64,000 nucleotides of DNA from Burkholderiales bacterium (lineage in GTDB: Bacteria > Pseudomonadota > Gammaproteobacteria > Burkholderiales > Casimicrobiaceae). The stretch is taken from assembly GCA_015075645.1 (NCBI GenBank), contig JABTUF010000003.1:248001-312000 (forward strand). The letters run 5' to 3'. The position numbers were made by a program, and so were the translations under genes. The notes below the pieces were generated by a model. It saw only the letters and a program-made list of their open reading frames with translations. It was not told where the DNA came from and searched no databases. Numbering within the stretch: position 1 is the first letter of the stretch; each line of letters begins with the position of its first letter. Below, piece after piece: positions 23,699-34,459 of the stretch.

Positions 23699-26368
23699 TC
23701 AGTCGGCGAGGCTGCGCGAGACGATCTCGCCCACGTCCGGCGACAACGCCGGCGCGGCGCCGATGCGCCGGAGTTCGATCTCCGCGCGGGCGCGGCGCGG
23801 TTCGGGCAGCCGCTTCCACAGCTCGAAGGCGCCGGCGAGGCGCGCGGCGAGTTGCGGATTCATCGGGTCGATCGCGAGCACCTGGTCGGCGACGAACGCG
23901 TAGCCGGAGCCGTCGGCGGCGTGGAAGCGCCCGAAGTTGCGCAGCGCGAAGGCCCCGAGGAGCGAGCGCACGCGGTTCGGATTCTTGGCGTTGTAGCGCG
24001 GATGCCGCACGAGTTCGCGCACGCGCGCGAGCGTGCCCTCGCGGCGCGACTGCGCCTCCAGGGCGAACCACTTGTCGAGTACCAGCGGCTCGTGCTGCCA
24101 GGTCTCTTCGAAGCTCGCGAACAGGCGGTTCCGTTCGTCGGACGCCTGGTCGCCGAGCGCCGCCAGCGCGCCGATCGTGTCGGTCATGTTGTCGGCGGCC
24201 TCGAACTGCGCGACCGCGAACGCCCGGCCGGCGGGGTCGCCGCGCTCGCCCAGGTAGCGCAGGCAGGTGTTCGCGAGCTTGCGCATCGCGACCTGCTTCG
24301 GCGTGGGTTCGTAGGGTCCGCGACGCTGTTGCGCGGCGTGGACGCGCTCGAAGCGATCGGCGAGCGCGCGCGCGAGTTCGCGCAGCACGAAGGCGCGGGC
24401 GTGATCGACGCCGTCGATGTCGAGCACCGGGTCGAGCGCGGCGACGACGGCCGGATCGGGCGGCGTCAACGCCAGCGCGATCAGCGCCGGATCGCTCGTG
24501 CGATCGTCGAGGAGCGCCGCGGCGACGCGGACGAGCGTCGGCGGCAGCGCCTCGGGAAGTCCCGCGCGGTGCTGCGCCGCGATCGCCCGGACCGCCTGCG
24601 TGAAGGTCCGCTGCGCGGCGTCCCAGCGGTTGACCGGATCGCTGTCGTGCGCGGCGAGGAGCGCGAGGTCGTCGTCGCCGTAGTCGAACTCGACGCGCAC
24701 CGGGGCCGAGAAACCGCGGGCGAGCGAGGGAACCGGCGGCTCAGGCACGTCGACGAAGGTGAACGTCTGGCTCGGCGCGACGACGTCGAGCACGCGCGTC
24801 GTCCCGGGCGATTCCGCTTCGCCGTCGAGGCGGAGCGCGAGATCGCGTCCGTCCGGACCGACGAGTCCGACCGCGAACGGGATGTGGAACGGCAGCTTCT
24901 CCGCCTGTCCGGGCGTCGGGTCGGTGTGCTGGAGGACCTCGAGCGCGTAGGTCCTCGCCGCCGCATCGTAGCGGCCGCGCGCGCGCACGACCGGCGTGCC
25001 CGCCTGCGCGTACCAGCGCCGGAACTGCGTGAGGTCGACGCCCGACGCGTCGCTCATCGCCTGCACGAAGTCGTCGCAGGTGACCGCCTGCCCGTCGTGG
25101 CGCTCGAAGTAGAGGTCCATGCCGCGCCGGAAGCGCTCCGGCCCGAGCAGCGTGTGCTGCATCCGGATCACCTCGGCGCCCTTCTCGTAGACGGTCGCGG
25201 TGTAGAAGTTGTTGATCTCCTGGTACTCGTCGGGGCGCACCGGATGCGCCATCGGGCCCGCGTCCTCGGGCATCTGCATGCGGCGCAGGCCCTCGACCGC
25301 GCCGATGCGCTCGACCGCGCGCGAACCCAGGTCGCTCGAGAACTCCTGGTCGCGGAAGACCGTGAGCCCCTCCTTGAGCGAGAGCTGGAACCAGTCGCGG
25401 CAGGTCACGCGGTTGCCGGTCCAGTTGTGGAAGTACTCGTGGCCGACCACCGCCTCGACCGCGCCGTAGTCGTCGTCGGTCGCCGTCTGCGGGTCGGCGA
25501 GGACGAGCTTGCTGTTGAAGATGTTGAGGCCCTTGTTCTCCATCGCGCCCATGTTGAAGTCGTCGGCGCAGAAGATCATGAAGCGGTCGAGGTCGTACTC
25601 GCGTCCGAAGCGCTCCTCGTCCCAGCGCATCGCGCGCTTCAGGCTCTCCATCGCGAACGCGCAGCGCGGCAGGTTCGCGGGCGTCGAGTAGATCGCGAGG
25701 TGCACGCGCCGTCCCGACATCGTCGTGAAACTGTCCTCGAGCGAGGCGAGGTCGCCCGCGACGAGCGCGAACAGATAGGTGGGTTTGGGGAACGGGTCGT
25801 GCCAGGTCGCGAAGTGGCGGCCGTCGGAGAGCCCGCCGGTGGCGACGAGGTTGCCGTTCGACAGCAGGACCGGATAGCGCTCGCGATCGGCCCGCAAGGT
25901 GACGGTGAACGACGCGAGCACGTCCGGACGATCGGGGAAGTACGCGATGCGGCGGAACCCTTCCGGCTCGCACTGGGTGCAGAAGACGCCCGACGATACG
26001 TAGAGCCCTTCGAGCGCGATGTTCTTCGCCGGTGCGATGCGCGAACGCACGACGACGGTGCCGCGGTCGGGTGCGTCGGGCAGCGCGAGCGCGACATCGG
26101 AGAGCACCGCCTCCGCGGCGCCGAGCGCCCGGCCGTTCAACTCGACGCGGACCTGATCCTGCATTTCGCCGTCGAGGACGAGCGGCGCATAGCGGTCCTC
26201 GCCGGTGGCCTCCGGATTGCGCCGGAAGAAGAGCGTCGTGGTGACCTCGGTCGCGGCCGGGTCGAGGTCGAGTTCGAGCGCGACCTTGTCGACGAGGAAT
26301 GCCGGTGGACGGTAATCCGAGCGCCGTTTCGCGCTCGGGCGGCCGTCCAGCGGGGAGAGTGCGCTCAA
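23699..26368 (-). CDS. pepN: Aminopeptidase N (M1 family)
   Basis: A cytoplasmic zinc aminopeptidase of 889 aa, near the 870 of E. coli PepN. The [10 protein letters not shown] substrate motif and the [11 protein letters not shown]...E zinc site (HExxH-x18-E) are intact, as is [15 protein letters not shown] with the catalytic Tyr. The start is a TTG at 26368 whose last bases form the stop of the FKBP gene (TTGA overlap); an open frame runs much farther upstream, but that part is the shadow of other genes. Coupled translation with the isomerase upstream is likely. Confidence 0.95.
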   Translation of the reverse strand: MSALSPLDGRPSAKRRSDYRPPAFLVDKVALELDLDPAATEVTTTLFFRRNPEATGEDRYAPLVLDGEMQDQVRVELNGRALGAAEAVLSDVALALPDAPDRGTVVVRSRIAPAKNIALEGLYVSSGVFCTQCEPEGFRRIAYFPDRPDVLASFTVTLRADRERYPVLLSNGNLVATGGLSDGRHFATWHDPFPKPTYLFALVAGDLASLEDSFTTMSGRRVHLAIYSTPANLPRCAFAMESLKRAMRWDEERFGREYDLDRFMIFCADDFNMGAMENKGLNIFNSKLVLADPQTATDDDYGAVEAVVGHEYFHNWTGNRVTCRDWFQLSLKEGLTVFRDQEFSSDLGSRAVERIGAVEGLRRMQMPEDAGPMAHPVRPDEYQEINNFYTATVYEKGAEVIRMQHTLLGPERFRRGMDLYFERHDGQAVTCDDFVQAMSDASGVDLTQFRRWYAQAGTPVVRARGRYDAAARTYALEVLQHTDPTPGQAEKLPFHIPFAVGLVGPDGRDLALRLDGEAESPGTTRVLDVVAPSQTFTFVDVPEPPVPSLARGFSAPVRVEFDYGDDDLALLAAHDSDPVNRWDAAQRTFTQAVRAIAAQHRAGLPEALPPTLVRVAAALLDDRTSDPALIALALTPPDPAVVAALDPVLDIDGVDHARAFVLRELARALADRFERVHAAQQRRGPYEPTPKQVAMRKLANTCLRYLGERGDPAGRAFAVAQFEAADNMTDTIGALAALGDQASDERNRLFASFEETWQHEPLVLDKWFALEAQSRREGTLARVRELVRHPRYNAKNPNRVRSLLGAFALRNFGRFHAADGSGYAFVADQVLAIDPMNPQLAARLAGAFELWKRLPEPRRARAEIELRRIGAAPALSPDVGEIVSRSLAD

Positions 26369-26847
26369 CGGACCTCGAGGAGTTCGACGTCGAACACGAG
26401 CACGGCGTTGGGCGGAATGACGCCGCCCGCGCCGCGCGCGCCGTACGCCAGGTCCGCCGGGATGATCAGGGTGCGCTTGCCGCCGACCTTCATGCCGACG
26501 ACGCCCTCGTCCCAGCCGCGGATGACGCGCCCCCCACCCAACGGAAACACGAACGGCTCGCGGCGGTCGAGCGAACTGTCGAACTTTGCCCCCTTGCCCT
26601 CCGGCTTCGACGGGTCGTAGAGCCAGCCGGTGTAATGGACGGCCACCGGCTTGCCCTTGACGGCTTCGGCGCCAGCGCCTTGTTTCGTATCGATTTTCTT
26701 GAGACTGGTCACCGTGGCATCCATCTTGCTGGCCTCCTTGGGCGTGGGAGCGGAACCCTGCTGGGCGGTCGCCGGCGACATGCAGACGGCCAGAAGGGCT
26801 ACCAGGGACAGGGCATGGAACGTCAATCGGGTCATGGGCTCGGTCAT
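26365..26847 (-). CDS. FKBP-type peptidyl-prolyl cis-trans isomerase, exported
   Basis: A 160-aa periplasmic prolyl isomerase. An N-terminal signal ([19 protein letters not shown]) is followed by a short linker and one FKBP domain ([74 protein letters not shown]). The active-site tyrosines, Phe, Trp and Asp are all in place. The ATG may be 26847 or 26835; both leave a good signal. It is the first gene of a two-gene operon with pepN, with a TACAAT -10-like box at 26923-26928 on the minus strand. Confidence 0.92.
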   Translation of the reverse strand: MTEPMTRLTFHALSLVALLAVCMSPATAQQGSAPTPKEASKMDATVTSLKKIDTKQGAGAEAVKGKPVAVHYTGWLYDPSKPEGKGAKFDSSLDRREPFVFPLGGGRVIRGWDEGVVGMKVGGKRTLIIPADLAYGARGAGGVIPPNAVLVFDVELLEVR

Positions 26848-26973
26848 GTTGGTGCGGGGCTGACCCGCAGGGAGCTGCCGGCCCGGCCGCGCGCCATCGC
26901 GCGCCGGGTTTCGGGGGCGGCCATTGTATCGGAGCGCCGATTCCCGGTTCTGGCGGGGCCGTGCGAATTGGTC

Positions 26974-27001
26974 TATAAATCAAGGTTCGCGTTACGAACC
27001 T
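26974..27001 (+). promoter_or_regulatory. TATAAA box followed by AGGTTCG/CGAACCT palindrome
   Basis: TATAAA (26974-26979) lies 98 nt before the start of the 27077 gene. A perfect 7-bp inverted repeat (AGGTTCG at 26983-26989, CGAACCT at 26995-27001, 5-nt loop) begins 4 nt after it, at the expected transcription start. It could be an operator or a 5' leader stem. No clear -35 box was found. Confidence 0.4.
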
Positions 27002-27076
27002 GGATTGTCGGCATACCTCCCGGGCCGGCAGGGGAGCGCGTCGCAGTCGCGAAGGCCGTGGGCGGATTCTGAGGGC

Positions 27077-28771
27077 ATGTTCGAGTTCCTGACATCGCCG
27101 GGCAAGGACAGCACCGATCCGCTGGTGTCGGCGAAATCGGTGTCGAGCTGGCTGCGCCAGTTGCCCGCGCTCGACGTCGTCGGACGGCAGCAGCACGTGA
27201 TGCGTGCGTTCGACGGCATGCGTCTGTCGCGCAAGCCGTTCGATCCCGCTCGCGTGCTCGCGGTGCAGTTCCTCGACTCCGCGCTCGGCACCGATCGCCG
27301 CCAGTTGATCAAGCAGTACGTCGAGAACGCCGAAACCAGCCCAAAGCTCGCGGAACGGCTGTGGCAGGCGGTCTATGAACTCGCGCAGGGGTTCATGTCG
27401 GCGTACCAGGCGTCGCTCGAGGAGGCCCTGTCGCAGCCCGCGAACGCCCGCTGGAAGCCGCTGATCCCGCTCCTGTTCACGCGGCTCACGCACTACGCGG
27501 GCACCGACGCCAAGCTGCGCGTGTATCGCTACGAGCGCTGGATCCCGGCGAAATGGGCCGAACTGCACCGTACGTTCCTGCGCGCGACCGAACTCGGCGT
27601 CGAGCGCACGCCCACCTCGCTCGTGGGCACCGGCGCGAACGCGACGCAGTGGACGCTCGAGCAGGAGTACGTCTACACGCTGCTCGTGCACCAGCTCAAC
27701 ACCGGCAACATGACACCCGGCGAGATCGACTGGGCGTGCTCGCAGCTTCGCGCCTGGAGCCGCCGCCTGCAACTCGACGCGGTGCCGCGCACGCCCGAGG
27801 GGTTCTTCGTCGACATCGCCGGTCGCACCGGGCTGCAGCGGCGAACCGGCAACGATTCCGGTTCGATGCTGCGCTACCTCGACACCTCGCCGCTCGCCGA
27901 CCAGATCGACCGCGCCATCGCGGCGCTGCGCCACGCGGAGTCGACCGACGCGGGACCCGCGGCGCCGATCAACCAGCTTCGCATCGCGACGCTGGAGAAG
28001 GTGCGGCCGTCGGTGGCGCCCAGCCTGTTGAGCGATCTGCGGCGCGACCCGCGCATCGCCTGCAAGGTCTCGGCGCGCGTACGCATCGGGCTCGCGCGCA
28101 TCTGCCGCGAACTCGCGACGAAGGGCGTGGCGGACGCCGTGCCCGACAGCGGCGGCGCCGAGCAGATCGAGGTCTACGCGGTCGCGGATTCCCCCCGCCC
28201 CCGGCGGCCCGCCCACGACGAGCACGATTCGCTCGTCGCGAGCCTCTCTTCGTTCTCCGACCCGATGTGGCAGGTCAAGGACCGCAGCATCGCGGGCCTG
28301 CGCATCGCCGCATCCGGCGGCATCGGGCAGAGTCTCGCGCTCGGCGGGATCGTCGCGGTGCGTCAGAGCGATGTGTCCGATTTCGTGCTGGGCGTCGTGA
28401 GGCGCCTGAACAAGGTCAGCAACGATGAGGTCGAGGCCGGCGTATCGATCATCGCCGAGCGCTTCGTGCCGGTCACGCTGCACATGCGCCGCGAGCCGCG
28501 CGATGACCTGGGGTTCGTCGTCAACGGCATCGAAGTCGCGACGATCGGCTCGCGCTTCGACGGCCTCTACCTGCCGCCGCCGTCGCGGCCCGACAAGCCG
28601 CTCGCGGTGAAGACGCTCATCGTCCCCACCTCCGAGTACTCGGAGGGCCGCAGCGTCATCCTGATGACCGGGCGCTCGATCTACACCGTCGCGATGCGCC
28701 ACCTGGTCGAGCAGCGCGCCGAGTGGAGCTGGGCGACGATCCAGATCCTCGAGAAGAAGGCGCGCGTCTGA
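27077..28771 (+). CDS. Conserved-looking protein of unknown function (564 aa)
   Basis: Not recognised with certainty. The protein starts MFEFLTSPGKDSTDPLVSAKS, has no signal peptide or membrane helix, and is mainly helical over about residues 30-390. Its last 150 residues look beta-rich: SIAGLRIAASGGIGQSLALGGIVAVRQ, FVLGVVRRLNKVSNDEVEAGVSIIAERFVPV, then LIVPTSEYSEGRSVILMTG. That last pattern recalls a PilZ-like barrel (a c-di-GMP sensor fold), but the canonical RxxxR and DxSxxG motifs are not evident, so this is a guess. GAGGG precedes the ATG. It is transcribed alone, divergent from the FKBP-pepN pair. Confidence 0.8.
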   Translation: MFEFLTSPGKDSTDPLVSAKSVSSWLRQLPALDVVGRQQHVMRAFDGMRLSRKPFDPARVLAVQFLDSALGTDRRQLIKQYVENAETSPKLAERLWQAVYELAQGFMSAYQASLEEALSQPANARWKPLIPLLFTRLTHYAGTDAKLRVYRYERWIPAKWAELHRTFLRATELGVERTPTSLVGTGANATQWTLEQEYVYTLLVHQLNTGNMTPGEIDWACSQLRAWSRRLQLDAVPRTPEGFFVDIAGRTGLQRRTGNDSGSMLRYLDTSPLADQIDRAIAALRHAESTDAGPAAPINQLRIATLEKVRPSVAPSLLSDLRRDPRIACKVSARVRIGLARICRELATKGVADAVPDSGGAEQIEVYAVADSPRPRRPAHDEHDSLVASLSSFSDPMWQVKDRSIAGLRIAASGGIGQSLALGGIVAVRQSDVSDFVLGVVRRLNKVSNDEVEAGVSIIAERFVPVTLHMRREPRDDLGFVVNGIEVATIGSRFDGLYLPPPSRPDKPLAVKTLIVPTSEYSEGRSVILMTGRSIYTVAMRHLVEQRAEWSWATIQILEKKARV

Positions 28772-28791
28772 TACGCCGACTTCGGCGGCGT

Positions 28792-29055
28792 TCAGGAGTC
28801 AGAGGACAGACGCGTCGGTGTGTCCGGTGGCGGCGCATTCAGCGCCGCTGCGAGGCCCCCATTGGGCCCGGCGGCAGCCGCATGCCTTTCGCTTCAATGC
28901 GGCAACCCCCGCCAGCTCGGGTCTCGAGACATGGCGGTTCCGCAACGGCGCTCAATGCGCCGCCACCGGAATCACCTCGGCTTCTGTCCTCTGACTCCTG
29001 ATTCCTGAACCCGGCGCTACTGACAACTGACAACTGACAACTGTCAACTGACGCC
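28792..29055. repeat. Composite element: nested inverted repeats plus TGACAAC heptamers
   Basis: The outer arms are a perfect 19-bp inverted repeat (TCAGGAGTCAGAGGACAGA at 28792-28810, complement at 28983-29001). The inner arms are a 25-bp repeat with one mismatch (28823-28847 and 28946-28970; TCCGGTGGCGGCGCATT...). A run of TGACAAC units with degenerate ends follows (29021-29055). It fills the gap between the 564-aa gene and the convergent FAD oxidoreductase gene, and its end encodes that gene's last residues (SGVS) and stop. Confidence 0.92.
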
Positions 29056-30126
29056 TGACCCCCTCCGATGGAAGAACACGCGGCGGGCGAACGCGGCGAA
29101 CGCGCCGGTGCGGATCGCGAGGTCGAACAGGCGGTCGTGCTGCACCCGATCGTAGACCCGGCGCAGCCAGCGCTTGACGGTGAAGTCGGGCACTGGCGGA
29201 TCGACGAAGAGCGCCCCTCCGCGGTCTTCCGCCAGCGCGGCGGCGATCGCGCGTCCGGCACGAAAGCCGGAATCGAGCGCGGTGTGGATGCCGCCCGCGG
29301 TGAGCGGTGACACGAGTCCCGCGGCGTCGCCCACGAGCGTGACGCGATCGCCTGCGCGCGGACGCACGGGACCGCCGACCGGGATCAGCCCGGCGCGCTT
29401 CGCGACGACCGTTCCTCCAGCGAGCCCGATGCGTGGCGCGATCGCCTGCGCGAACGCTTCCGCGTCGGGGAAATCCCGTCGCGCGTCGCGGGCGCAGGCG
29501 AGCCCGACCTGGATGACGCCGACCCCGGCGAACGCCCAGCCGAGGTAGCCGCGCGCGCGTTTCGCGTCGAGGAAGCAGTGCAGGCGATCGGGTTCCGTGA
29601 GCGTCGCGCCGCGGATTTCGAGTTCGGCGCCGAACAGGAAGCGCGCGTTGATGCCGAGGCCGCAATCGCGTGCGACCCGCGACGCGGGGCCGTCCGCGCC
29701 GACGAGGAAGTGCGCCTCGCGCCCGGAACTCGTGCGCCAGCCGGACGACGTTCGCTCGGCGCCCGCCCAGGGCTCGCCGAGCGCCACCGCCGCCCCCGAC
29801 TCGCGGGCGCAATCGACGAGCCAGCGCATCATCGCCGGCGTGTCGGTCGCGAGAAAGAAGTAGCCGGGGGAGTCGAGCGCGAGGCTCGCACCGCCCGGCG
29901 CGTGCAGTCTCACCCCTTCGACCGGACGCACGATCGCCGGCGGGATCGGAGCGATCGCCTCGATCGACGAGAGAGCGTCCTTGACGACGATTCCGGTGGT
30001 GTGGAGCCGTTCGCCCGCGTCGCGCTTGCGCTCGAGCAGCGCGACCCGCGCGCCCGCGCGCGCGGCGGCGACCGCGCAGGCGATGCCGGCGAAGCTCGCG
30101 CCGGCGATCAGGAGGTCGTGGCGCAC
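29044..30126 (-). CDS. FAD-dependent oxidoreductase, geranylgeranyl-reductase-like
   Basis: A 360-aa flavoprotein with the FAD motif LLIAGASFAGIACAVAAARAG, the LVGADGPASRVAR block and VTLVGDAAGLVSPLTAGGIHTALDSG, the arrangement of the geranylgeranyl reductase / FixC-like family that reduces isoprenoid or similar double bonds. The substrate is unknown. It lies 12 nt downstream of tolA and may be the last gene of the tol operon. The final residues SGVS and the stop codon are encoded by a heptamer repeat; the same tetrapeptide ends HprK, from another copy. Confidence 0.85.
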   Translation of the reverse strand: MRHDLLIAGASFAGIACAVAAARAGARVALLERKRDAGERLHTTGIVVKDALSSIEAIAPIPPAIVRPVEGVRLHAPGGASLALDSPGYFFLATDTPAMMRWLVDCARESGAAVALGEPWAGAERTSSGWRTSSGREAHFLVGADGPASRVARDCGLGINARFLFGAELEIRGATLTEPDRLHCFLDAKRARGYLGWAFAGVGVIQVGLACARDARRDFPDAEAFAQAIAPRIGLAGGTVVAKRAGLIPVGGPVRPRAGDRVTLVGDAAGLVSPLTAGGIHTALDSGFRAGRAIAAALAEDRGGALFVDPPVPDFTVKRWLRRVYDRVQHDRLFDLAIRTGAFAAFARRVFFHRRGSGVS

Positions 30127-30138
30127 CGGTCGGGCGGA

Positions 30139-31005
30139 TCAGTCGAGCGGGCGGAACTTCAGTTCGAGTTCGCGCTGGAACATCTCCTGCCGATCCGGGC
30201 GCGGCAGCGGGCTCGACTTGAGGATCGCGCGGTTGACCGCATCGTCGTAGGCCTTGACGCCGCTGGACTTCGCCAAGCGCACGTCGAGGATCTCGCCGGT
30301 CGGCAACTGGATCACCCGGAACACCGCTTCCGGATTGCCGGGCATGCCCGGCGGCAGCGTCACGTTGCCGCGGATCTTCGCCTGGATGCGCCGAATCCAG
30401 TCGGCCTGCGCGGTCGCGCGCGCGTTCGCTTCCGCCTGTGCCTTCGCGCGCGCCTCCGCCTCGACGCGCGCCCTTGCGTCCTGCTCGGCGCGCTGCGTCG
30501 CCTCCTTCTGCGCCTGAGCGAGCATCGCGTCGGTCTCGCGTTTCTGGCGCTCGCGCGCCTCGGCCGCGCGCTTCTCGTCGGCCTTGCGTTTTTCGTCCGC
30601 GATCCGTTTTTCTTCCGCGGCCCGTTTCTCGTCGGCCTTGCGTTTCTCGTCGGCGAGACGTTCTCGCTCCCGCTCCCTGCGTTCCTCCTCCCGCTTCGCC
30701 TTGAGCGCGATCTCCGCCTGGTCGGGTTCCGCCTTCGGCGGAGGCGGAGGAGGGGGCGGCTCGACCTTCGGCTCGGTCCGGGGCGGCGGCGGCTCCACCT
30801 TCGGCTCAGGGTCGGGCGCGCGAACTTTCGGGGGCGGTGCGTAGAGCTCCGCGACGATCGGCTCGGGCGGCCGGCTCTGCCAGCGCACCGACCAGATCAG
30901 CACGCCGACGAACGCGACGTGCACGAGGATCGCGAGCACCAGCGCGAGCGTCCGGCCCGGACTCCGGCGCGCGCTGCCGTTGCCCGCACGGCGCTCGCCC
31001 TTCAT
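30139..31005 (-). CDS. tolA: TolA, periplasm-spanning subunit of the Tol-Pal system
   Basis: The 288-aa protein has one N-terminal membrane helix (TLALVLAILVHVAFVGVLIW), a Pro/Lys/Glu-rich stretch (PPPKVRAPDPEPKVEPPPP), a long charged helix of KRKADEKRAAEEKR-type repeats (about 105-205), and a C-terminal domain of the TolA/TonB fold (IRGNVTLPPGMPGNPEAVFRVIQLPTGEI...NRAILKSSPLPRP). It couples the TolQR motor to Pal and TolB during outer-membrane constriction. tolR lies 13 nt upstream. tolB and pal are not in the window. Confidence 0.95.
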   Translation of the reverse strand: MKGERRAGNGSARRSPGRTLALVLAILVHVAFVGVLIWSVRWQSRPPEPIVAELYAPPPKVRAPDPEPKVEPPPPRTEPKVEPPPPPPPPKAEPDQAEIALKAKREEERRERERERLADEKRKADEKRAAEEKRIADEKRKADEKRAAEARERQKRETDAMLAQAQKEATQRAEQDARARVEAEARAKAQAEANARATAQADWIRRIQAKIRGNVTLPPGMPGNPEAVFRVIQLPTGEILDVRLAKSSGVKAYDDAVNRAILKSSPLPRPDRQEMFQRELELKFRPLD

Positions 31006-31018
31006 CGCATGCCTCGGG

Positions 31019-31435
31019 TCACGTCTGCGGCGGCCGGGCGAGTAGTCCGACCTTGCGCACGCCGTTGCGTTGCAGGAGGTCGAGGATCGCGAGGACGTCC
31101 TCGTAGCGCGAGGCCTTGTCCGCGGCGATCACGACGCCCTGGTCGGGCGAGCGCGCCTGCTTCTCGACGATGCGCGCGACCAGTTCGTCGCGCGACAACC
31201 GGATCGGCGAAGTGCCGGCGGCCGCGCGGTCGCGCAACCACAGCGACTGATCGGTCCGCAGCGTCACCTCCATCGGCGCGACCGGCACGGTGAGCCTCGA
31301 TCCGACCGACGGCAGCGCGATCTCGCCGGGCGACACGAGCGGAGCCGTGACCATGAAGATCACGAGCAGCACCAGCATCACGTCGATGTACGGCACGACG
31401 TTGATCTGGCTCATCGATTTTCTCGCGCGGCGCAT
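31019..31435 (-). CDS. tolR: TolR (ExbD family), Tol-Pal motor subunit
   Basis: A 138-aa ExbD-type protein. The single helix carries the proton-relay Asp in VVPYIDVMLVLLVIFMVTAPLV, and the periplasmic domain ends VLAILDLLQRNGVRKVGLLARP. It forms the proton channel with TolQ. The gene is separated from tolQ by a 259-bp repeat element rather than the usual few bases. The base directly before its ATG already belongs to the heptamer array, leaving no recognisable Shine-Dalgarno sequence. A second ATG, seven codons in (MSQINVVPY), is an alternative start. Confidence 0.95.
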   Translation of the reverse strand: MRRARKSMSQINVVPYIDVMLVLLVIFMVTAPLVSPGEIALPSVGSRLTVPVAPMEVTLRTDQSLWLRDRAAAGTSPIRLSRDELVARIVEKQARSPDQGVVIAADKASRYEDVLAILDLLQRNGVRKVGLLARPPQT

Positions 31436-31694
31436 GTCAGTTGACAGTTGACAGTTGACAGTTGGCAGTTGCGGCGGCGATTCCCGCGGCCGCGCATCGA
31501 GCGCGGATGGGAGATCCCGTCGAGTGGCCAGAGGCGCGTCGCGACACGGCCTCGACCAGCACTCCCGGGACGACTACTCTTCGCATGCCATGCCGTCCTT
31601 CCAACGATGACGCCCCAACGGCGCTCGATGCGCCGCCACCGGAAACACCGCCGCAACTGACAACTGACAACTGACAACTGACAACTGACAACTG
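31436..31694. repeat. Composite heptamer / inverted-repeat element between tolQ and tolR
   Basis: It exactly fills the tolQ-tolR spacer. Left end: TTGACAG repeated, with one TTGGCAG (31441-31468). Right end: six CAACTGA-type units in the opposite sense (31654-31694), touching the tolQ stop codon. The interior contains a GGCGCTCGATGCGCCGCCACCGGA segment (about 31619-31642) shared with the copies at 28946, 59596, 59670 and 61318. The long inverted ends could pair across the element. Confidence 0.92.
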
Positions 31695-32363
31695 CTACCC
31701 CTGCCGCTGCAGGATGTTCGAAAACTCCTCGATGAACGTCTCGTAGCGCGTGGCGAGGCGGTCGACGTCGTGGGTGTAGCGGTTGTAGGCGACCACGGCC
31801 GGAATGGCGGCGAACAGGCCCATCGCCGTGGCGACGAGCGCCTCGGCGATGCCGGGCGCGACCTGGGTGAGCGTCGCCTGCGCGACGTTCGCGAGGCCGC
31901 GGAAGGCGTTCATGATCCCCCACACGGTGCCGAAGAGGCCGATGTAGGGCGACACCGATCCGACGCTCGCGAGGCCCGACAGGTGCGCTTCCATCGCGTC
32001 GATCTCGCGCTGGCAGGCCGCGCGCATCGCGCGACGCGCGGCGTCGAGCGTCAGCGTCGCGCTCGATCCCTGCCTCCGGTGCTTCGCGTACTCGCGGAAA
32101 CCCGCGACGAAGATCGGCTCGAGGCCGGCGCCGCTTCGCCCCTGCGCCGAGCGCTGGTAGAGCTCGTTCAGGTCGCCGCCCTTCCAGAACTCGTCCTCGA
32201 ACCGGTCGGCGTCGCGCTTCGCGGCGCGCAGTTGGAACATCTTGAGGAAGATCTGCCACCAGCTCCACATCGACAGCAGCGCGAGCAGCGCCATCACCGC
32301 CTGCACGACGAACGAAGCGTTGGCGACCATCGCGAGGAACGACAGGTCGGCGTGGACGTTCAA
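31695..32363 (-). CDS. tolQ: TolQ, Tol-Pal motor subunit
   Basis: A 222-aa MotA/TolQ/ExbB protein with three membrane helices: VVQAVMALLALLSMWSWWQIFLK near the start, and the pair around VGSVSPYIGLFGTVWGIMNAF and IAEALVATAMGLFAAIPAVVAYN with the conserved Thr and Pro residues. It drives TolA using the proton gradient. The family N-terminus (MNVHADLS) requires a TTG start at 32363, which overlaps the ybgC stop as TTGA. The stop codon abuts a heptamer repeat. Confidence 0.95.
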   Translation of the reverse strand: MNVHADLSFLAMVANASFVVQAVMALLALLSMWSWWQIFLKMFQLRAAKRDADRFEDEFWKGGDLNELYQRSAQGRSGAGLEPIFVAGFREYAKHRRQGSSATLTLDAARRAMRAACQREIDAMEAHLSGLASVGSVSPYIGLFGTVWGIMNAFRGLANVAQATLTQVAPGIAEALVATAMGLFAAIPAVVAYNRYTHDVDRLATRYETFIEEFSNILQRQG

Positions 32364-32772
32364 CGGTCATCCTCCAGCAGGCGGGCGAGTTCGGCGGGTA
32401 CGCGCGCGGGCTTCCAGCCTTCGCGCGCGAGGCAGGCGAGTCGGATGCGCGCGTCGACCAGCACCTCGCCGTCGCGCCGCACGCTCTGGCGTGCCACGAG
32501 TTGCGCGCGGCCGGCCGCCTCGAACGCGGCGGTGGCCTCGAGGCGGTCGCCCAGGCGGGCGGCGCCGCGGAAGTCGATCTCGGCCCGGGTCACGACGAAT
32601 ACGACGCCGTGCGCGCGTTCGAGTTCCGGCAGCGGCAGCGCATGGCGCTCGAGCCACTCGGTGCGCGCGCGTTCGAGGAACTTGAGGTAGTTCGCGTAGT
32701 AGACGACGCCGGCGGCATCGGTGTCCTCGTAGTACACCCGGACGGATAACGCGAACGGCCCGGCGGCGGGGT

Positions 32773-32776
<4 letters not shown>
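32360..32776 (-). CDS. ybgC: YbgC acyl-CoA thioesterase (Tol-Pal associated)
   Basis: A 138-aa hot-dog-fold thioesterase. The catalytic-site stretch [29 protein letters not shown] contains the conserved Tyr, Asp and the His/Tyr-type motif of the 4-hydroxybenzoyl-CoA family, and [16 protein letters not shown] follows. YbgC is the customary first gene of tol operons and acts on acyl-CoA or acyl-ACP near the inner membrane. It overlaps ruvB upstream (ATGA) and tolQ downstream (TTGA), so translation is coupled across all three. Confidence 0.93.
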
Positions 32777-33825
<1,049 letters not shown>

Positions 33826-33848
33826 CGCGCTATCTTAAGCCGCCCGGG

Positions 33849-34430
33849 TCAGGCCTTCGCGAGGCGCTTGAGCGCCTGCCGGATCCCGTCGGCGACCGCG
33901 ATGCCCTCGGGCAGGTCCTTCACCGCCGCGACCGCCTCCTTGTCGCTGTAGCCCAGCGCGACGAGCGCGTTCAGGATGTCCGACGACGCCGGCGCGGCCC
34001 GGTGCACGCCGACCGCGGACGAGAGATCCGCGCCGAGCCTGTCCTTCATCTCGAGGAGGATCCGCTCGGCGGTCTTCTTGCCGATGCCCGGGATCTTCGT
34101 CAGCCGGCCGGACTCCTGCAACGTGATCGCCTGCGCGAGTTCGGCGACCGACAGGCCCGAGAGGACCGCGAGCGCGATCTTCGCGCCGATGCCGCTGATC
34201 CGCGTCAGCAGCCGGAACGCGCGGCGCTCGCCCTCCGACCCGAAACCGTAGAGGAGGTGCGCGTCCTCGCGGACGACGAGGTGGGTGAAGAGCGTCACCT
34301 TCCCGCCGGCGTCCGGCAGGTTGTAGAACGTGCTCATCGGGACGTCGACCTCGTAGGCGACGCCGCCGACGTCGAGCAGGATCTGCGGCGGGTTCTTCTC
34401 GAGCAGGGTGCCGGACAGTCGGCCGATCAT
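33849..34430 (-). CDS. ruvA: RuvA, Holliday-junction binding protein
   Basis: A 193-aa protein in three parts: the OB-fold ([28 protein letters not shown]), two helix-hairpin-helix motifs ([17 protein letters not shown] and [20 protein letters not shown]), and the C-terminal RuvB-binding domain after a flexible linker ([19 protein letters not shown]). It tetramerises on four-way junctions. The ATG at 34430 fits the family; the frame stays open upstream as shadow. It is separated from ruvC by a HAD phosphatase gene. Confidence 0.96.
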   Translation of the reverse strand: MIGRLSGTLLEKNPPQILLDVGGVAYEVDVPMSTFYNLPDAGGKVTLFTHLVVREDAHLLYGFGSEGERRAFRLLTRISGIGAKIALAVLSGLSVAELAQAITLQESGRLTKIPGIGKKTAERILLEMKDRLGADLSSAVGVHRAAPASSDILNALVALGYSDKEAVAAVKDLPEGIAVADGIRQALKRLAKA

Positions 34431-34459
34431 CGTCGCGCGCCGTGCGAAGAGGTGGGCGA

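Noticed and set aside
26369..28702. Upstream extension of the pepN frame to 1667 codons
   Set aside because: That part is antisense to the 564-aa gene and overlaps the FKBP gene in another frame; the family start lies at the TTG at 26368.
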